From assembly GCA_018266575.1 (NCBI GenBank), contig JAFEAE010000023.1, positions 620,001 through 684,000 of the forward strand: a DNA stretch of 64,000 nt. Reading direction: 5' to 3'. Of the stretch, positions 51,905-59,431 are shown piece after piece (position 1 is the stretch's first letter; each line of letters begins with the position of its first letter). A model generated the notes under the pieces. The model did no database searches, was not told where the DNA came from, and worked only from the letters and a program-made list of their open reading frames with translations. Made by a program: the position numbers and the translations under genes. The DNA is from Bacteroidota bacterium (lineage in GTDB: Bacteria > Bacteroidota > Bacteroidia > Chitinophagales > Chitinophagaceae).

Positions 51905-52567
51905 ATGAAAAAAATTATTCTATCATTTTCAACAGCAGCATTATTTTTCTCGGGCTGCAAAACACTTAATAACACACAAAAAGGAACTGCTATTGGCACA
52001 ACAGCGGGTGCCGCAGCCGGCGCCCTTATCGGTGGCGGTGGTAAAAGTTCTGTGTGGGGAGCGCTGATCGGCGCAGCAGTTGGTGGCGGAGCCGGCTATT
52101 TAATCGGCCATCACATGGACAAACAGGCGCAGGAAATCAAGCAAGCTATTCCTGATGCACAAGTGGAAAGGGTGCAGGAAGGAATTAATATTACGTTTAA
52201 TTCCGGGTTACTTTTCAAGATCAATTCAAGCGAATTGAGTGAAGAAGCAAAAGCAAATCTGGAAAAAGTTGCTACTGTTTTTATTAAATATCCTGAAACA
52301 AATATTTTGATTGAAGGGCATACTGATAATACCGGTGCTGCAGATTATAATATGGATCTATCAAAAAAAAGGGCATATTCTGTAAGTAATTTTTTAGCAG
52401 CAAAAGGCGTTGGTTCAAACAGGTTTGAAATTAAATGGTATGGTGAAACACAACCAAAATACCCGAACGATAATGATGCTGACAGGGCAAAGAACCGTAG
52501 GGTGGAAGTAGCAGTTATGGCAAACGACCAAATGAAACAACAAGCGAAAGAAGGAAAATTGAATTAA
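51905..52567 (+). CDS. OmpA-family lipoprotein with glycine zipper
   Basis: The 220-residue protein has a lipobox (LFFSGC), a Gly-rich membrane-associated segment (GTTAGAAAGALIGGGG, GAAVGGGAGYLIG, about residues 33-75) and an OmpA/Pal peptidoglycan-binding domain (about 95-205) with NILIEGHTDNTGAADYN and RAKNRRVEVAVMAND. It ties the outer membrane to peptidoglycan. Paired with the TPR lipoprotein. A perfect bidirectional terminator follows. Confidence 0.93.
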   Translation: MKKIILSFSTAALFFSGCKTLNNTQKGTAIGTTAGAAAGALIGGGGKSSVWGALIGAAVGGGAGYLIGHHMDKQAQEIKQAIPDAQVERVQEGINITFNSGLLFKINSSELSEEAKANLEKVATVFIKYPETNILIEGHTDNTGAADYNMDLSKKRAYSVSNFLAAKGVGSNRFEIKWYGETQPKYPNDNDADRAKNRRVEVAVMANDQMKQQAKEGKLN

Positions 52568-52580
52568 GAATATATTTAAT

Positions 52581-52618
52581 AAAAAAACTCCCTATAAAAT
52601 TTTATAGGGAGTTTTTTT
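52581..52618. terminator. Perfect bidirectional terminator
   Basis: A 19+19 palindrome with CTCCCTATAAAA and its reverse complement and seven A/T at each end. It lies between the convergent ompA-like and typA genes. Confidence 0.88.
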
Positions 52619-52631
52619 ATTTAGAAAACTT

Positions 52632-54440
52632 TTATACATCGGCCGTCATTCGTTTCTGCATTTTCTTTCTCTCTTCTTCATTCAAGATCACTTTGCGCAA
52701 ACGGATAATTTTCGGTGTAACTTCTATACATTCATCTTGCTGAATATATTCCATACATTCTTCCAATGTCATCTGTATTTTCGGAACAATACGTACAGAA
52801 TCATCGCTTCCGCTGGCACGCATGTTCGTTAATTTTTTTCCTTCCGTTGCATTCACAATCAAATCTCCCGGCTTAATATGTTCCGCAATGATCTGCCCTA
52901 CATAAACATCTTCTCCCGGATCAACAAAAAATGAACCGCGGTCCTGCAATTTATCTATAGAATATGCTGTTGTTTTTTCCTGGTTCTTCGAGATCAGCAC
53001 TCCATTATTTCTTCCCGGTATCGGGCCTTTCCAGGGTTTGTATTCAAGAAACCGATGTGCCATTACAGCTTCGCCTGCGGTGTTGGTTAACATGCTGCTC
53101 CGCAAACCGATCAAACCGCGTGAAGGGATTTCAAATTCCAGGTGTTGCATTTCTCCTTTTGTTTCCATCACCAGCAATTCACCTTTGCGTTGAGTAACCA
53201 TATCAATTACTTTTCCGCTGAAATCACCCGGAACGTCAACCACCAGGATTTCGTAAGGTTCATGTTTCTTTCCATCAATCTCTTTTACTAAAACTGTCGG
53301 CTGACCGATCGTTAGCTCGAAACCTTCACGGCGCATGGTTTCTATCAAAATACCTAAATGCAAAATACCACGGCCATATACTAAAAAGCTGTCAGCGCTG
53401 TCCGTATCTTCAACACGAAGCGCAAGATTTTTTTCTGTTTCTTTCATTAACCTGTCGCGCAACTGGCGGCTGGTAACAAATTTTCCATCTTTACCAAAAA
53501 ATGGTGAAGTATTAATGCTGAACAACATGCTCATCGTTGGTTCATCTACGCTGATCACCGGTAATGCTTCCGGGTTTTCTGCATCAGCAATGGTATCACC
53601 AATATTAAATCCTTCGAGGCCAACTACTGCACAAATATCGCCGGCGTTCACTTCCGTAGCTTTTGTTTTTCCCATTCCCATGAAAGTGTAAAGCTCTTTT
53701 ACTTTCATTTTTTTGTTGACATTATCAGCCTGCATTAATGTGATCTGCTGATTTTCTTTGATCGATCCACGTGCCACTTTTCCTACTGCAATTCTTCCCA
53801 AGAAGGAGGAATAATCGAGCGAAGTGATCTGCATTTGCAAAGTTCCTTCTGAAACCTGCGGCGCCGGAACGTATTGAAGAATTCCATCGAGCAATGGAGT
53901 GATGTCAGCACATGGTTCATTCTTGCTATTGAACCAACCGTTTTTTCCAGAACCATAAAATGTTGGAAAATCCAATTGTTCTTCAGTTGCATCTAAATTG
54001 AAAAATAATTCAAATACAGCATCGTGTACTTCATCCGGGCGGCAGTTCGGCTTATCAACTTTATTAATAACCACGATTGGTTTCAAATTCAATTGTAATG
54101 CTTTCTGCAATACAAAACGTGTTTGCGGCATTGGCCCTTCAAATGCATCCACGAGCAGCAATACACCATCCGCCATTTTCAATACGCGTTCAACTTCTCC
54201 GCCAAAGTCACTGTGCCCCGGAGTGTCGATTACATTTATTTTAACGCCTTTATATTCAACAGCGGCGTTCTTACTAAAAATGGTAATGCCACGCTCTCTT
54301 TCAAGATCGTTGTTGTCCATGATCAACTCACCGGTTTCCTGGTTTTCACGAAACACTTTGGTAGCGTGCAAAATTTTATCAACCAAAGTCGTTTTACCAT
54401 GGTCAACGTGTGCAATGATTGCTATATTTCTGATATTCAT
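52632..54440 (-). CDS. typA: Translational GTPase TypA/BipA
   Basis: The 602-residue ribosome-associated GTPase has G1 AHVDHGKTTL (residues 10-19), G2 GITI, G3 DTPGHSDFGGEV (about 72-83), G4 NKVDKPN and later EF-G-like domains III and V, ending in the BipA C-terminal domain (GEDVYVGQIIAEH, MRASGSDD, PKIQMTLEECMEYI). BipA aids ribosome assembly and stress or cold adaptation. An exact -7 box with a matching -33 TTTG lies upstream. Confidence 0.96.
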   Translation of the reverse strand: MNIRNIAIIAHVDHGKTTLVDKILHATKVFRENQETGELIMDNNDLERERGITIFSKNAAVEYKGVKINVIDTPGHSDFGGEVERVLKMADGVLLLVDAFEGPMPQTRFVLQKALQLNLKPIVVINKVDKPNCRPDEVHDAVFELFFNLDATEEQLDFPTFYGSGKNGWFNSKNEPCADITPLLDGILQYVPAPQVSEGTLQMQITSLDYSSFLGRIAVGKVARGSIKENQQITLMQADNVNKKMKVKELYTFMGMGKTKATEVNAGDICAVVGLEGFNIGDTIADAENPEALPVISVDEPTMSMLFSINTSPFFGKDGKFVTSRQLRDRLMKETEKNLALRVEDTDSADSFLVYGRGILHLGILIETMRREGFELTIGQPTVLVKEIDGKKHEPYEILVVDVPGDFSGKVIDMVTQRKGELLVMETKGEMQHLEFEIPSRGLIGLRSSMLTNTAGEAVMAHRFLEYKPWKGPIPGRNNGVLISKNQEKTTAYSIDKLQDRGSFFVDPGEDVYVGQIIAEHIKPGDLIVNATEGKKLTNMRASGSDDSVRIVPKIQMTLEECMEYIQQDECIEVTPKIIRLRKVILNEEERKKMQKRMTADV

Positions 54441-54528
54441 AATTTGAACGATTGTAAATCGGGCGATAATTCTTCAAGGCACAAATCACAAGCCATTTTT
54501 ATAAATAAACGCCCGAAAATTGAAGCCG

Positions 54529-54559
54529 CAAAGGTACGTCAAAACAACGGGAGAGCAAA
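54529..54559 (-). promoter_or_regulatory. Promoter TTTG / TACCTTTG for typA
   Basis: On the minus strand TTTG at 54559-54556 and TACCTTTG at 54536-54529 are 23 bases apart start to start, fitting the Bacteroidota -33/-7 pattern. It is 89 bases before the typA ATG, giving an mRNA leader of about 80 bases. Confidence 0.6.
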
Positions 54560-54607
54560 GAAGAACCGGAAACTTAATTGAATGTTGATGCAAGACATTG
54601 ATGGGAT

Positions 54608-54718
54608 GCAAGTTACTGGTTTCCAGATGCCGGACTTATGGGTAGCAAGCATGCTGATAAATAATTCAGGAATTTTCAACAAAGGCCCGGTAACCAGCAA
54701 AAAGAAACTTGCAACCAG
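54608..54718. repeat. Degenerate inverted repeat (GCAAGTTACTGG type)
   Basis: GCAAGTTACTGGTTTCC with GATGCCGG on the left and, on the other strand, GCAAGTTTCTTTTTGCTGG with TTACCGG on the right share the same words in the same order. They bracket the rest of the gap between typA and nagX and the right side touches the nagX stop. Nothing else is seen in 54560-54718. Confidence 0.4.
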
Positions 54719-55846
54719 TTATACTCTGACGTAGATTTTTTTCTTTTCCAGGAAATATCCAACAAGCCAGCACACAAGCATAAAAGAAACGGCAAAAAGA
54801 AAGGACCCGAAATACAAACCGGCATGTTTAAATATATTTTCATATAACCAATGATACACTGATACACGAGGTTCTGTGTGGAAAATATATAAAGTTGTTG
54901 CGCCGATTTCGGATAGGAGGTAAATGAACAACGGGTTTTTGCCGAAAACTGTGAAAAAATAAGTCCATTTTGTTTTTCCGAGGAAGTCGATCACATAGAT
55001 AACCGCAGAAAGGATGATGCAATCCAAACCAACGGTGTACAAAACAAAAGAACTTGTCCATAATTTTTTGTTGATCGGAAAGCTAAGGTCCCAGAAATAT
55101 GCGATCACCAGCAAACCAAAACCGGCAAGCATCAGTTTTGCCAACCCTTCATACGTTTTACCTTTTTCCTGGATGAATTTTCCTACAACATAACCGCCAA
55201 CTACATTTGCGACAGCTGGCAATGTACTCAGCCATCCTTCGGGGTCAAATGCAATTCCTTCGCCGTGATACATGTGATGTTCGCCCATCAGCCATTTATC
55301 CAACTTTATTCCTGCGTTGCCTGTTAAACTTAGCGGGTCAGATGCGTCTCCAAAAAAATACATTACCGGCCAATAAAGAATTAATATGATAATGGAAATG
55401 ATAACTGCTGTTTTTGGTTTAAAATAATAGATCAATAATGATGCAATGCAATATGCCAATGCGATACGTTGCAACACGCCGAGTATCCTTGTATTTGCAA
55501 TCGGCAAAAGCGCAACATGCCCTTCACTATTCACGCCGATGAAAGGAAACCAATACATCAGGTAGCCGAGTAAGAAAATAATAAATGTGCGTTTAAAAAT
55601 TTTTCCCAACACCTGCGATTGCTGCAGGTTCACCCATTTGGCCATTACAAAACTCATAGCATTTCCTACTGCAAATAAAAAAGACGGGAACACCAGATCC
55701 GTTGGAGTGAAACCATGCCAAGCTGCATGTTTCAGCGGTGCGTAGGAAAATTGTTCACTCCCTGCAGTATTTACAATGATCATGAAGCAGAGCGTCATTC
55801 CGCGAAAAACATCAAGCGCTAAAAACCGTTGATTTGAAGAAGCCAT
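54719..55846 (-). CDS. nagX: NagX / heparan-alpha-glucosaminide N-acetyltransferase-like membrane protein
   Basis: The 375-residue protein has about 10 TM helices. It begins MASSNQRFLALDVFRGMTL, the typical LDxxRGxT start of the HGSNAT/DUF5009 family, with LKHAAWHGFTPTDLVFPSFLF (about 38-58) holding the conserved His and Asp. GNPLF-like KNPLFIYLLSE and the final KKKIYVRV follow. The family transfers acetyl groups across the membrane to glucosamine-type sugars or is part of GlcNAc uptake. NagA elsewhere in the window supports an amino-sugar link, though they are not in one operon. Confidence 0.87.
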   Translation of the reverse strand: MASSNQRFLALDVFRGMTLCFMIIVNTAGSEQFSYAPLKHAAWHGFTPTDLVFPSFLFAVGNAMSFVMAKWVNLQQSQVLGKIFKRTFIIFLLGYLMYWFPFIGVNSEGHVALLPIANTRILGVLQRIALAYCIASLLIYYFKPKTAVIISIIILILYWPVMYFFGDASDPLSLTGNAGIKLDKWLMGEHHMYHGEGIAFDPEGWLSTLPAVANVVGGYVVGKFIQEKGKTYEGLAKLMLAGFGLLVIAYFWDLSFPINKKLWTSSFVLYTVGLDCIILSAVIYVIDFLGKTKWTYFFTVFGKNPLFIYLLSEIGATTLYIFHTEPRVSVYHWLYENIFKHAGLYFGSFLFAVSFMLVCWLVGYFLEKKKIYVRV

Positions 55847-55933
55847 GAGCAGTTGGTTTGATTAACTGAAAAATGAACGTTGAATATCGGAAACTTTATG
55901 CAAAATTTCAACAAGAGCTATTAATAAAAATTA

Positions 55934-56158
55934 TTAGAAAAATTTCCGGATGATGCGAAACAATAATGAAACAACAATACTGATGATGATCATTGTTGTT
56001 ATTGGAAAATAAAAACGGAAATTTTCTTTTTCAATACGAATATCTCCCGGCAAACGCCCGATCCAATGAAGTTTGTCATGAAAAAAATAAATAATAACTC
56101 CGATCAAAACGACAGCAGCGCCTATCAGGATAATGTATTTACCGGTTTCTGAATTCAT
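55934..56158 (-). CDS. DUF2905 family small membrane protein
   Basis: The 74-residue protein has two TM helices (about 8-27 and 51-70) around the conserved loop LHWIGRLPGDIRIEKENFRFYFP, the DUF2905 hallmark. The family is widespread in bacteria and of unknown function. It lies 87 bases upstream of the nagX gene on the same strand. Confidence 0.9.
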   Translation of the reverse strand: MNSETGKYIILIGAAVVLIGVIIYFFHDKLHWIGRLPGDIRIEKENFRFYFPITTMIIISIVVSLLFRIIRKFF

Positions 56159-56163
56159 TGGTA

Positions 56164-56245
56164 GATGGTCAATGGCGGGTTGTGAATGACAGGATTGTTT
56201 ATAGCTTAAATTAATTTATTAACTATTGACCTTTCACAATTCACC
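56164..56245. repeat. Opposed copies of the GGTCAAT/GTGAAT repeat
   Basis: GATGGTCAATGGCGGGTTG (56164-56182) and TGTGAATGAC follow on the plus strand; ATTGACCTTTCACAATTCACC (about 56225-56245) carries the same words on the minus strand. Both match the family at 4242, 4337, 24537 and others. They sit in the divergent gap between the DUF2905 and hydrolase genes. Confidence 0.6.
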
Positions 56246-56280
56246 AAAATCTTTTTTAAATTGAAGTACAAATTTACAAT

Positions 56281-57282
56281 ATGCAAAAAAAATCGTTGTG
56301 GGCAATTCCTGTATTGCTGATCATTATTTATTTAGCCGGGCCAGCGCCAGCAAAACCTGTCTATAAAACAGAAATGCCTGTTGTTCCCGCTGATGCATTG
56401 CAGTTAGAAGCCTATGTAAAAAACAACGAGGCGCAACATAAAATAAAACCCGATAATGAAGCAAGGATAATCTGGTTTAATGATTCATCAAAACAAAAAA
56501 CAGATTACGCAATAGTGTACCTGCATGGGTTTTCCGCTTCGCAGGGAGAAGGCGACCCTGTTCACAAAAACATTGCAAAAGAATTCGGGTGCAATTTGTA
56601 TTTGTCCAGGCTTGCAGAACACGGGATCGATACGGTTGATGCAATGATAAACCTTACTGCAGATAAATACTGGGAATCGGCAAAACAAGCATTAGCTATC
56701 GGGAAACAACTTGGCCGGAAAGTAATTTTAATGAGTACTTCAACGGGGGGCACTAATGCGTTGCAACTTGCCGCTGCATATCCTGATGATGTAGCAGCGC
56801 TGATATTATTATCTCCCAATATTGAGATCAATGACCCCAATGCGTGGCTATTGAATAATCACTGGGGATTACAAATTGCACATCTTGTTTTAAAATCTGA
56901 TTTTATTGATGCAAAAGATAACCGCCCGATCTATAAACAATATTGGGATTGGCATTACCGCGCTGAAGCAGCAGTTGCATTGCAGGAATTGCTGGAAACA
57001 ACCATGACAAAAGAAACATTTGAAAAAGTAAAGCAGCCCGTTGAACTCCTGTATTTTTATAAAGATGAAGCACACCAGGATAGCGTGGTAAAAGTTCCTG
57101 CTATGCTAAAAATGTATGATGAGCTTGGAACACCTGATAGTTTAAAAAGAAAACAAGCTATACCAAACGCTGGTACGCATGTAATCGGTTCATACATTAA
57201 ATCGCATGATGTGGAAGGTGTGCAAAAAGAAATTGAAAAGTTCATGATTGATGTCTTGCATATAAAAAAAGTAAATGAATAA
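56281..57282 (+). CDS. Alpha/beta-hydrolase, membrane-anchored or exported
   Basis: The 333-residue protein has an N-terminal hydrophobic segment (LWAIPVLLIIIYLAGPAPA) as signal or anchor, the HG oxyanion motif in VYLHGFSASQGEGDP (about 79-93) and the nucleophile in ILMSTSTGGTNALQLA (about 150-165), where the first Gly of GxSxG is replaced by Ser. The catalytic His is probably in NAGTHVIGSYIKS near residue 300. Substrate unknown; an ester or lipid is likely. Confidence 0.86.
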   Translation: MQKKSLWAIPVLLIIIYLAGPAPAKPVYKTEMPVVPADALQLEAYVKNNEAQHKIKPDNEARIIWFNDSSKQKTDYAIVYLHGFSASQGEGDPVHKNIAKEFGCNLYLSRLAEHGIDTVDAMINLTADKYWESAKQALAIGKQLGRKVILMSTSTGGTNALQLAAAYPDDVAALILLSPNIEINDPNAWLLNNHWGLQIAHLVLKSDFIDAKDNRPIYKQYWDWHYRAEAAVALQELLETTMTKETFEKVKQPVELLYFYKDEAHQDSVVKVPAMLKMYDELGTPDSLKRKQAIPNAGTHVIGSYIKSHDVEGVQKEIEKFMIDVLHIKKVNE

Positions 57283-57382
57283 TAAACCTGTTTCGTCATT
57301 CCATATTCTTTCTCCTGATTTCTATCTTCCTGCATAAAACTACTTTTCGTAATTTTCCGTTTGATTTTAAACGATTGTAGAT

Positions 57383-58432
57383 ATGCTACGTTCAAAAATT
57401 GCGGGCATCGGAATGTATGTTCCTGAAAATATATTCACGAATAACGACCTGCTCAAATACATGGACACCAGTGATGAGTGGATCCAGGAAAGGACGGGAA
57501 TCAAAGAACGCCATTTTGCATCACGAACCGGCGAAACAACAACAACGATGGGAGTGGAGGCAGCTAAAATTGCAATAGAGCGTGCAGGAATTACTGCGCA
57601 GGATATAGATTTTATCGTCTTCGCCACACTTAGCCCGGATTACTATTTTCCTGGCTGCGGCGTGCTTTTGCAACGAGCAATGAAGATGAAAGAAATTGGT
57701 GCCCTCGATGTGCGCAATCAATGCAGCGGTTTTGTATATGCGCTCAGCGTAGGCGATCAATTCATCAAAACCGGGATGTATAAAAATATTTTAGTGATTG
57801 GTGCTGAGAAACATTCTTTCGGTTTGGACTTCAGTACACGTGGAAGAAATATTTCAGTGATCTTCGGTGATGGCGCAGGCGCTGTAGTTTTGCAACCAAC
57901 AGAAAAAGAAAACCAGGGAATATTAAGCACGCACTTGCACAGCGATGGCGAAAGTGCTGAAATTTTAGCAATGTACAATCCGGGAACGCATGCCAATTAT
58001 TGGGTAAAAGAAAAACTGGCAGACTTTGATAATGCTGAAGTTGGAGAAATGTTCATGAGCCATGCTATGGTGGAAAAGGCGCAAAATTTTCCGTTCATGG
58101 ATGGTCCCGCTGTATTCAAAAAAGCCATTGTAAAAATTCCTGAAGCAGTAATGGAAGCATTGCATGCAAATAATTACCAGCCTTCGGATATTGATTTATT
58201 GATTCCGCACCAGGCAAATTTGCGTATCAGCCAGGTAGTACAACAACAATTAGGTTTGCGTAACGACCAGGTGCATAACAACATTCAAAAATACGGCAAT
58301 ACTACAGCAGCATCCATTCCTATTGCCTTATGTGAAGCATGGGAACAGGGAAAAGTTAAAGAAGGCAACCTTGTTTGTCTCGCTGCGTTCGGCAGTGGCT
58401 TTACGTGGGCAAGTGCACTGCTGAAATGGTGA
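57383..58432 (+). CDS. 3-oxoacyl-ACP synthase III family protein (FabH-like)
   Basis: The 349-residue thiolase-fold enzyme has the KAS III catalytic triad: Cys114 in VRNQCSGFVYAL, His in LIPHQANLRI (about 264) and Asn in KYGNTTAASIPI (about 293). TSDEWIQERTGIKERHF and GDGAGAVVLQP are family marks. It condenses acyl-CoA or acyl-ACP with malonyl-ACP. The insertion YNPGTHANYWVKEKL is longer than in housekeeping FabH, so it may be a paralogue for special lipid or polyketide starters rather than the essential FabH. A one-mismatch -7 box (TAATTTTC) is 25 bases upstream. Confidence 0.9.
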   Translation: MLRSKIAGIGMYVPENIFTNNDLLKYMDTSDEWIQERTGIKERHFASRTGETTTTMGVEAAKIAIERAGITAQDIDFIVFATLSPDYYFPGCGVLLQRAMKMKEIGALDVRNQCSGFVYALSVGDQFIKTGMYKNILVIGAEKHSFGLDFSTRGRNISVIFGDGAGAVVLQPTEKENQGILSTHLHSDGESAEILAMYNPGTHANYWVKEKLADFDNAEVGEMFMSHAMVEKAQNFPFMDGPAVFKKAIVKIPEAVMEALHANNYQPSDIDLLIPHQANLRISQVVQQQLGLRNDQVHNNIQKYGNTTAASIPIALCEAWEQGKVKEGNLVCLAAFGSGFTWASALLKW

Positions 58433-58531
58433 GGAGGATGTAAGATGTTTGAGCAAATGAGAGACGATGTAATTTAGATTTTTGGTATCCTGAAATTTAT
58501 TGTGCGTTTCTGTGGCAAAAAATATTACTTA

Positions 58532-59431
58532 GTGCAAAGAAAAATTATATACCTCATCAATCCTATTTCCGGCACGCAGGGAAAATCTTCATTAAAAGAA
58601 CTCATTGGCAGAAAAACAAAAGAGCAGGGAATTGAGTTTGACATTTTACATACCAATGCCGAAGGGAATTATCATTTTCTAAAATCCAAAATAAAAAAAG
58701 AGCGCATAACCGACGTTGTTATATGTGGCGGAGACGGCACCGTAAGTGCTGTGGCTGCTGCACTAACCGGCGAAGAAATAAATATCGGCATCATACCGAT
58801 GGGATCGGGAAATGGTTTGGCCTTTGCTGCAAAAATTCCTTCGCAACCAACAAAAGCGCTGGATATAATTTTTAAAGGCACTGCGTCTTTCGTTGACGGA
58901 TTTTATATCAATGATCAGTTTTCCTGCATGCTTTGCGGAATTGGTTTTGACGCTGCTGTTGCCCACGATTTTGCAAAACAAAAACGCCGCGGTTTACAAA
59001 CCTATATTAAAGTTTCAGCGATCAATTTCTTCAAAGCAAAAGCATATCCGTTCGAGATCACTTCTGAAAAAAATACATTTCATACTGATGCTTTTTTTAT
59101 TTCCATTGCCAACAGCAACCAGTTTGGAAATAATTTCACCATTGCTCCGCAAGCGAGCCTTAGTGATGGATTGTTAGATATTGTAATTGTAAAAAAGATG
59201 AGCCGCTTCATGCTTCCGTTTTCCATACTCGGGCAGGTTGCAGGGGTTAATTCTTTGCAGGATATCAATGATTATGCTTCAAAGAAAAATATCTTTTATT
59301 TTCAAACGAAAGAATTAACGATAAACAATCCGCAACAAGCACCGGTGCATATTGACGGCGACCCAAAAAATTCTGCAGTATCTTTTTCGATAAGAGTTGT
59401 ACCGAAGGCAATCAGATTAATTCAGCCCTAA
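58532..59431 (+). CDS. Diacylglycerol/sphingosine kinase-like lipid kinase
   Basis: From GTG at 58532 (MQRKIIYLINPISGTQG) the protein is 299 residues. The kinase core has NPISG, ICGGDGTVSAVAAAL (about 70-84) and GSGNGLAFA (about 98-106), the nucleotide-binding motifs of the DAGK catalytic family (YegS/LCB5-like). GIGFDAAVAHDFA and the C-terminal VHIDGDP complete it. It phosphorylates a membrane lipid. A GTG at 58502 would add MRFCGKKYYL, but that lies in repeat-like DNA. Its stop overlaps the convergent patatin gene by four bases. Confidence 0.88.
   Translation: MQRKIIYLINPISGTQGKSSLKELIGRKTKEQGIEFDILHTNAEGNYHFLKSKIKKERITDVVICGGDGTVSAVAAALTGEEINIGIIPMGSGNGLAFAAKIPSQPTKALDIIFKGTASFVDGFYINDQFSCMLCGIGFDAAVAHDFAKQKRRGLQTYIKVSAINFFKAKAYPFEITSEKNTFHTDAFFISIANSNQFGNNFTIAPQASLSDGLLDIVIVKKMSRFMLPFSILGQVAGVNSLQDINDYASKKNIFYFQTKELTINNPQQAPVHIDGDPKNSAVSFSIRVVPKAIRLIQP

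Noticed and set aside
54676..54867. 63-codon minus-strand frame
   Set aside because: Out-of-frame shadow over the 3' end of nagX and the adjoining repeat.
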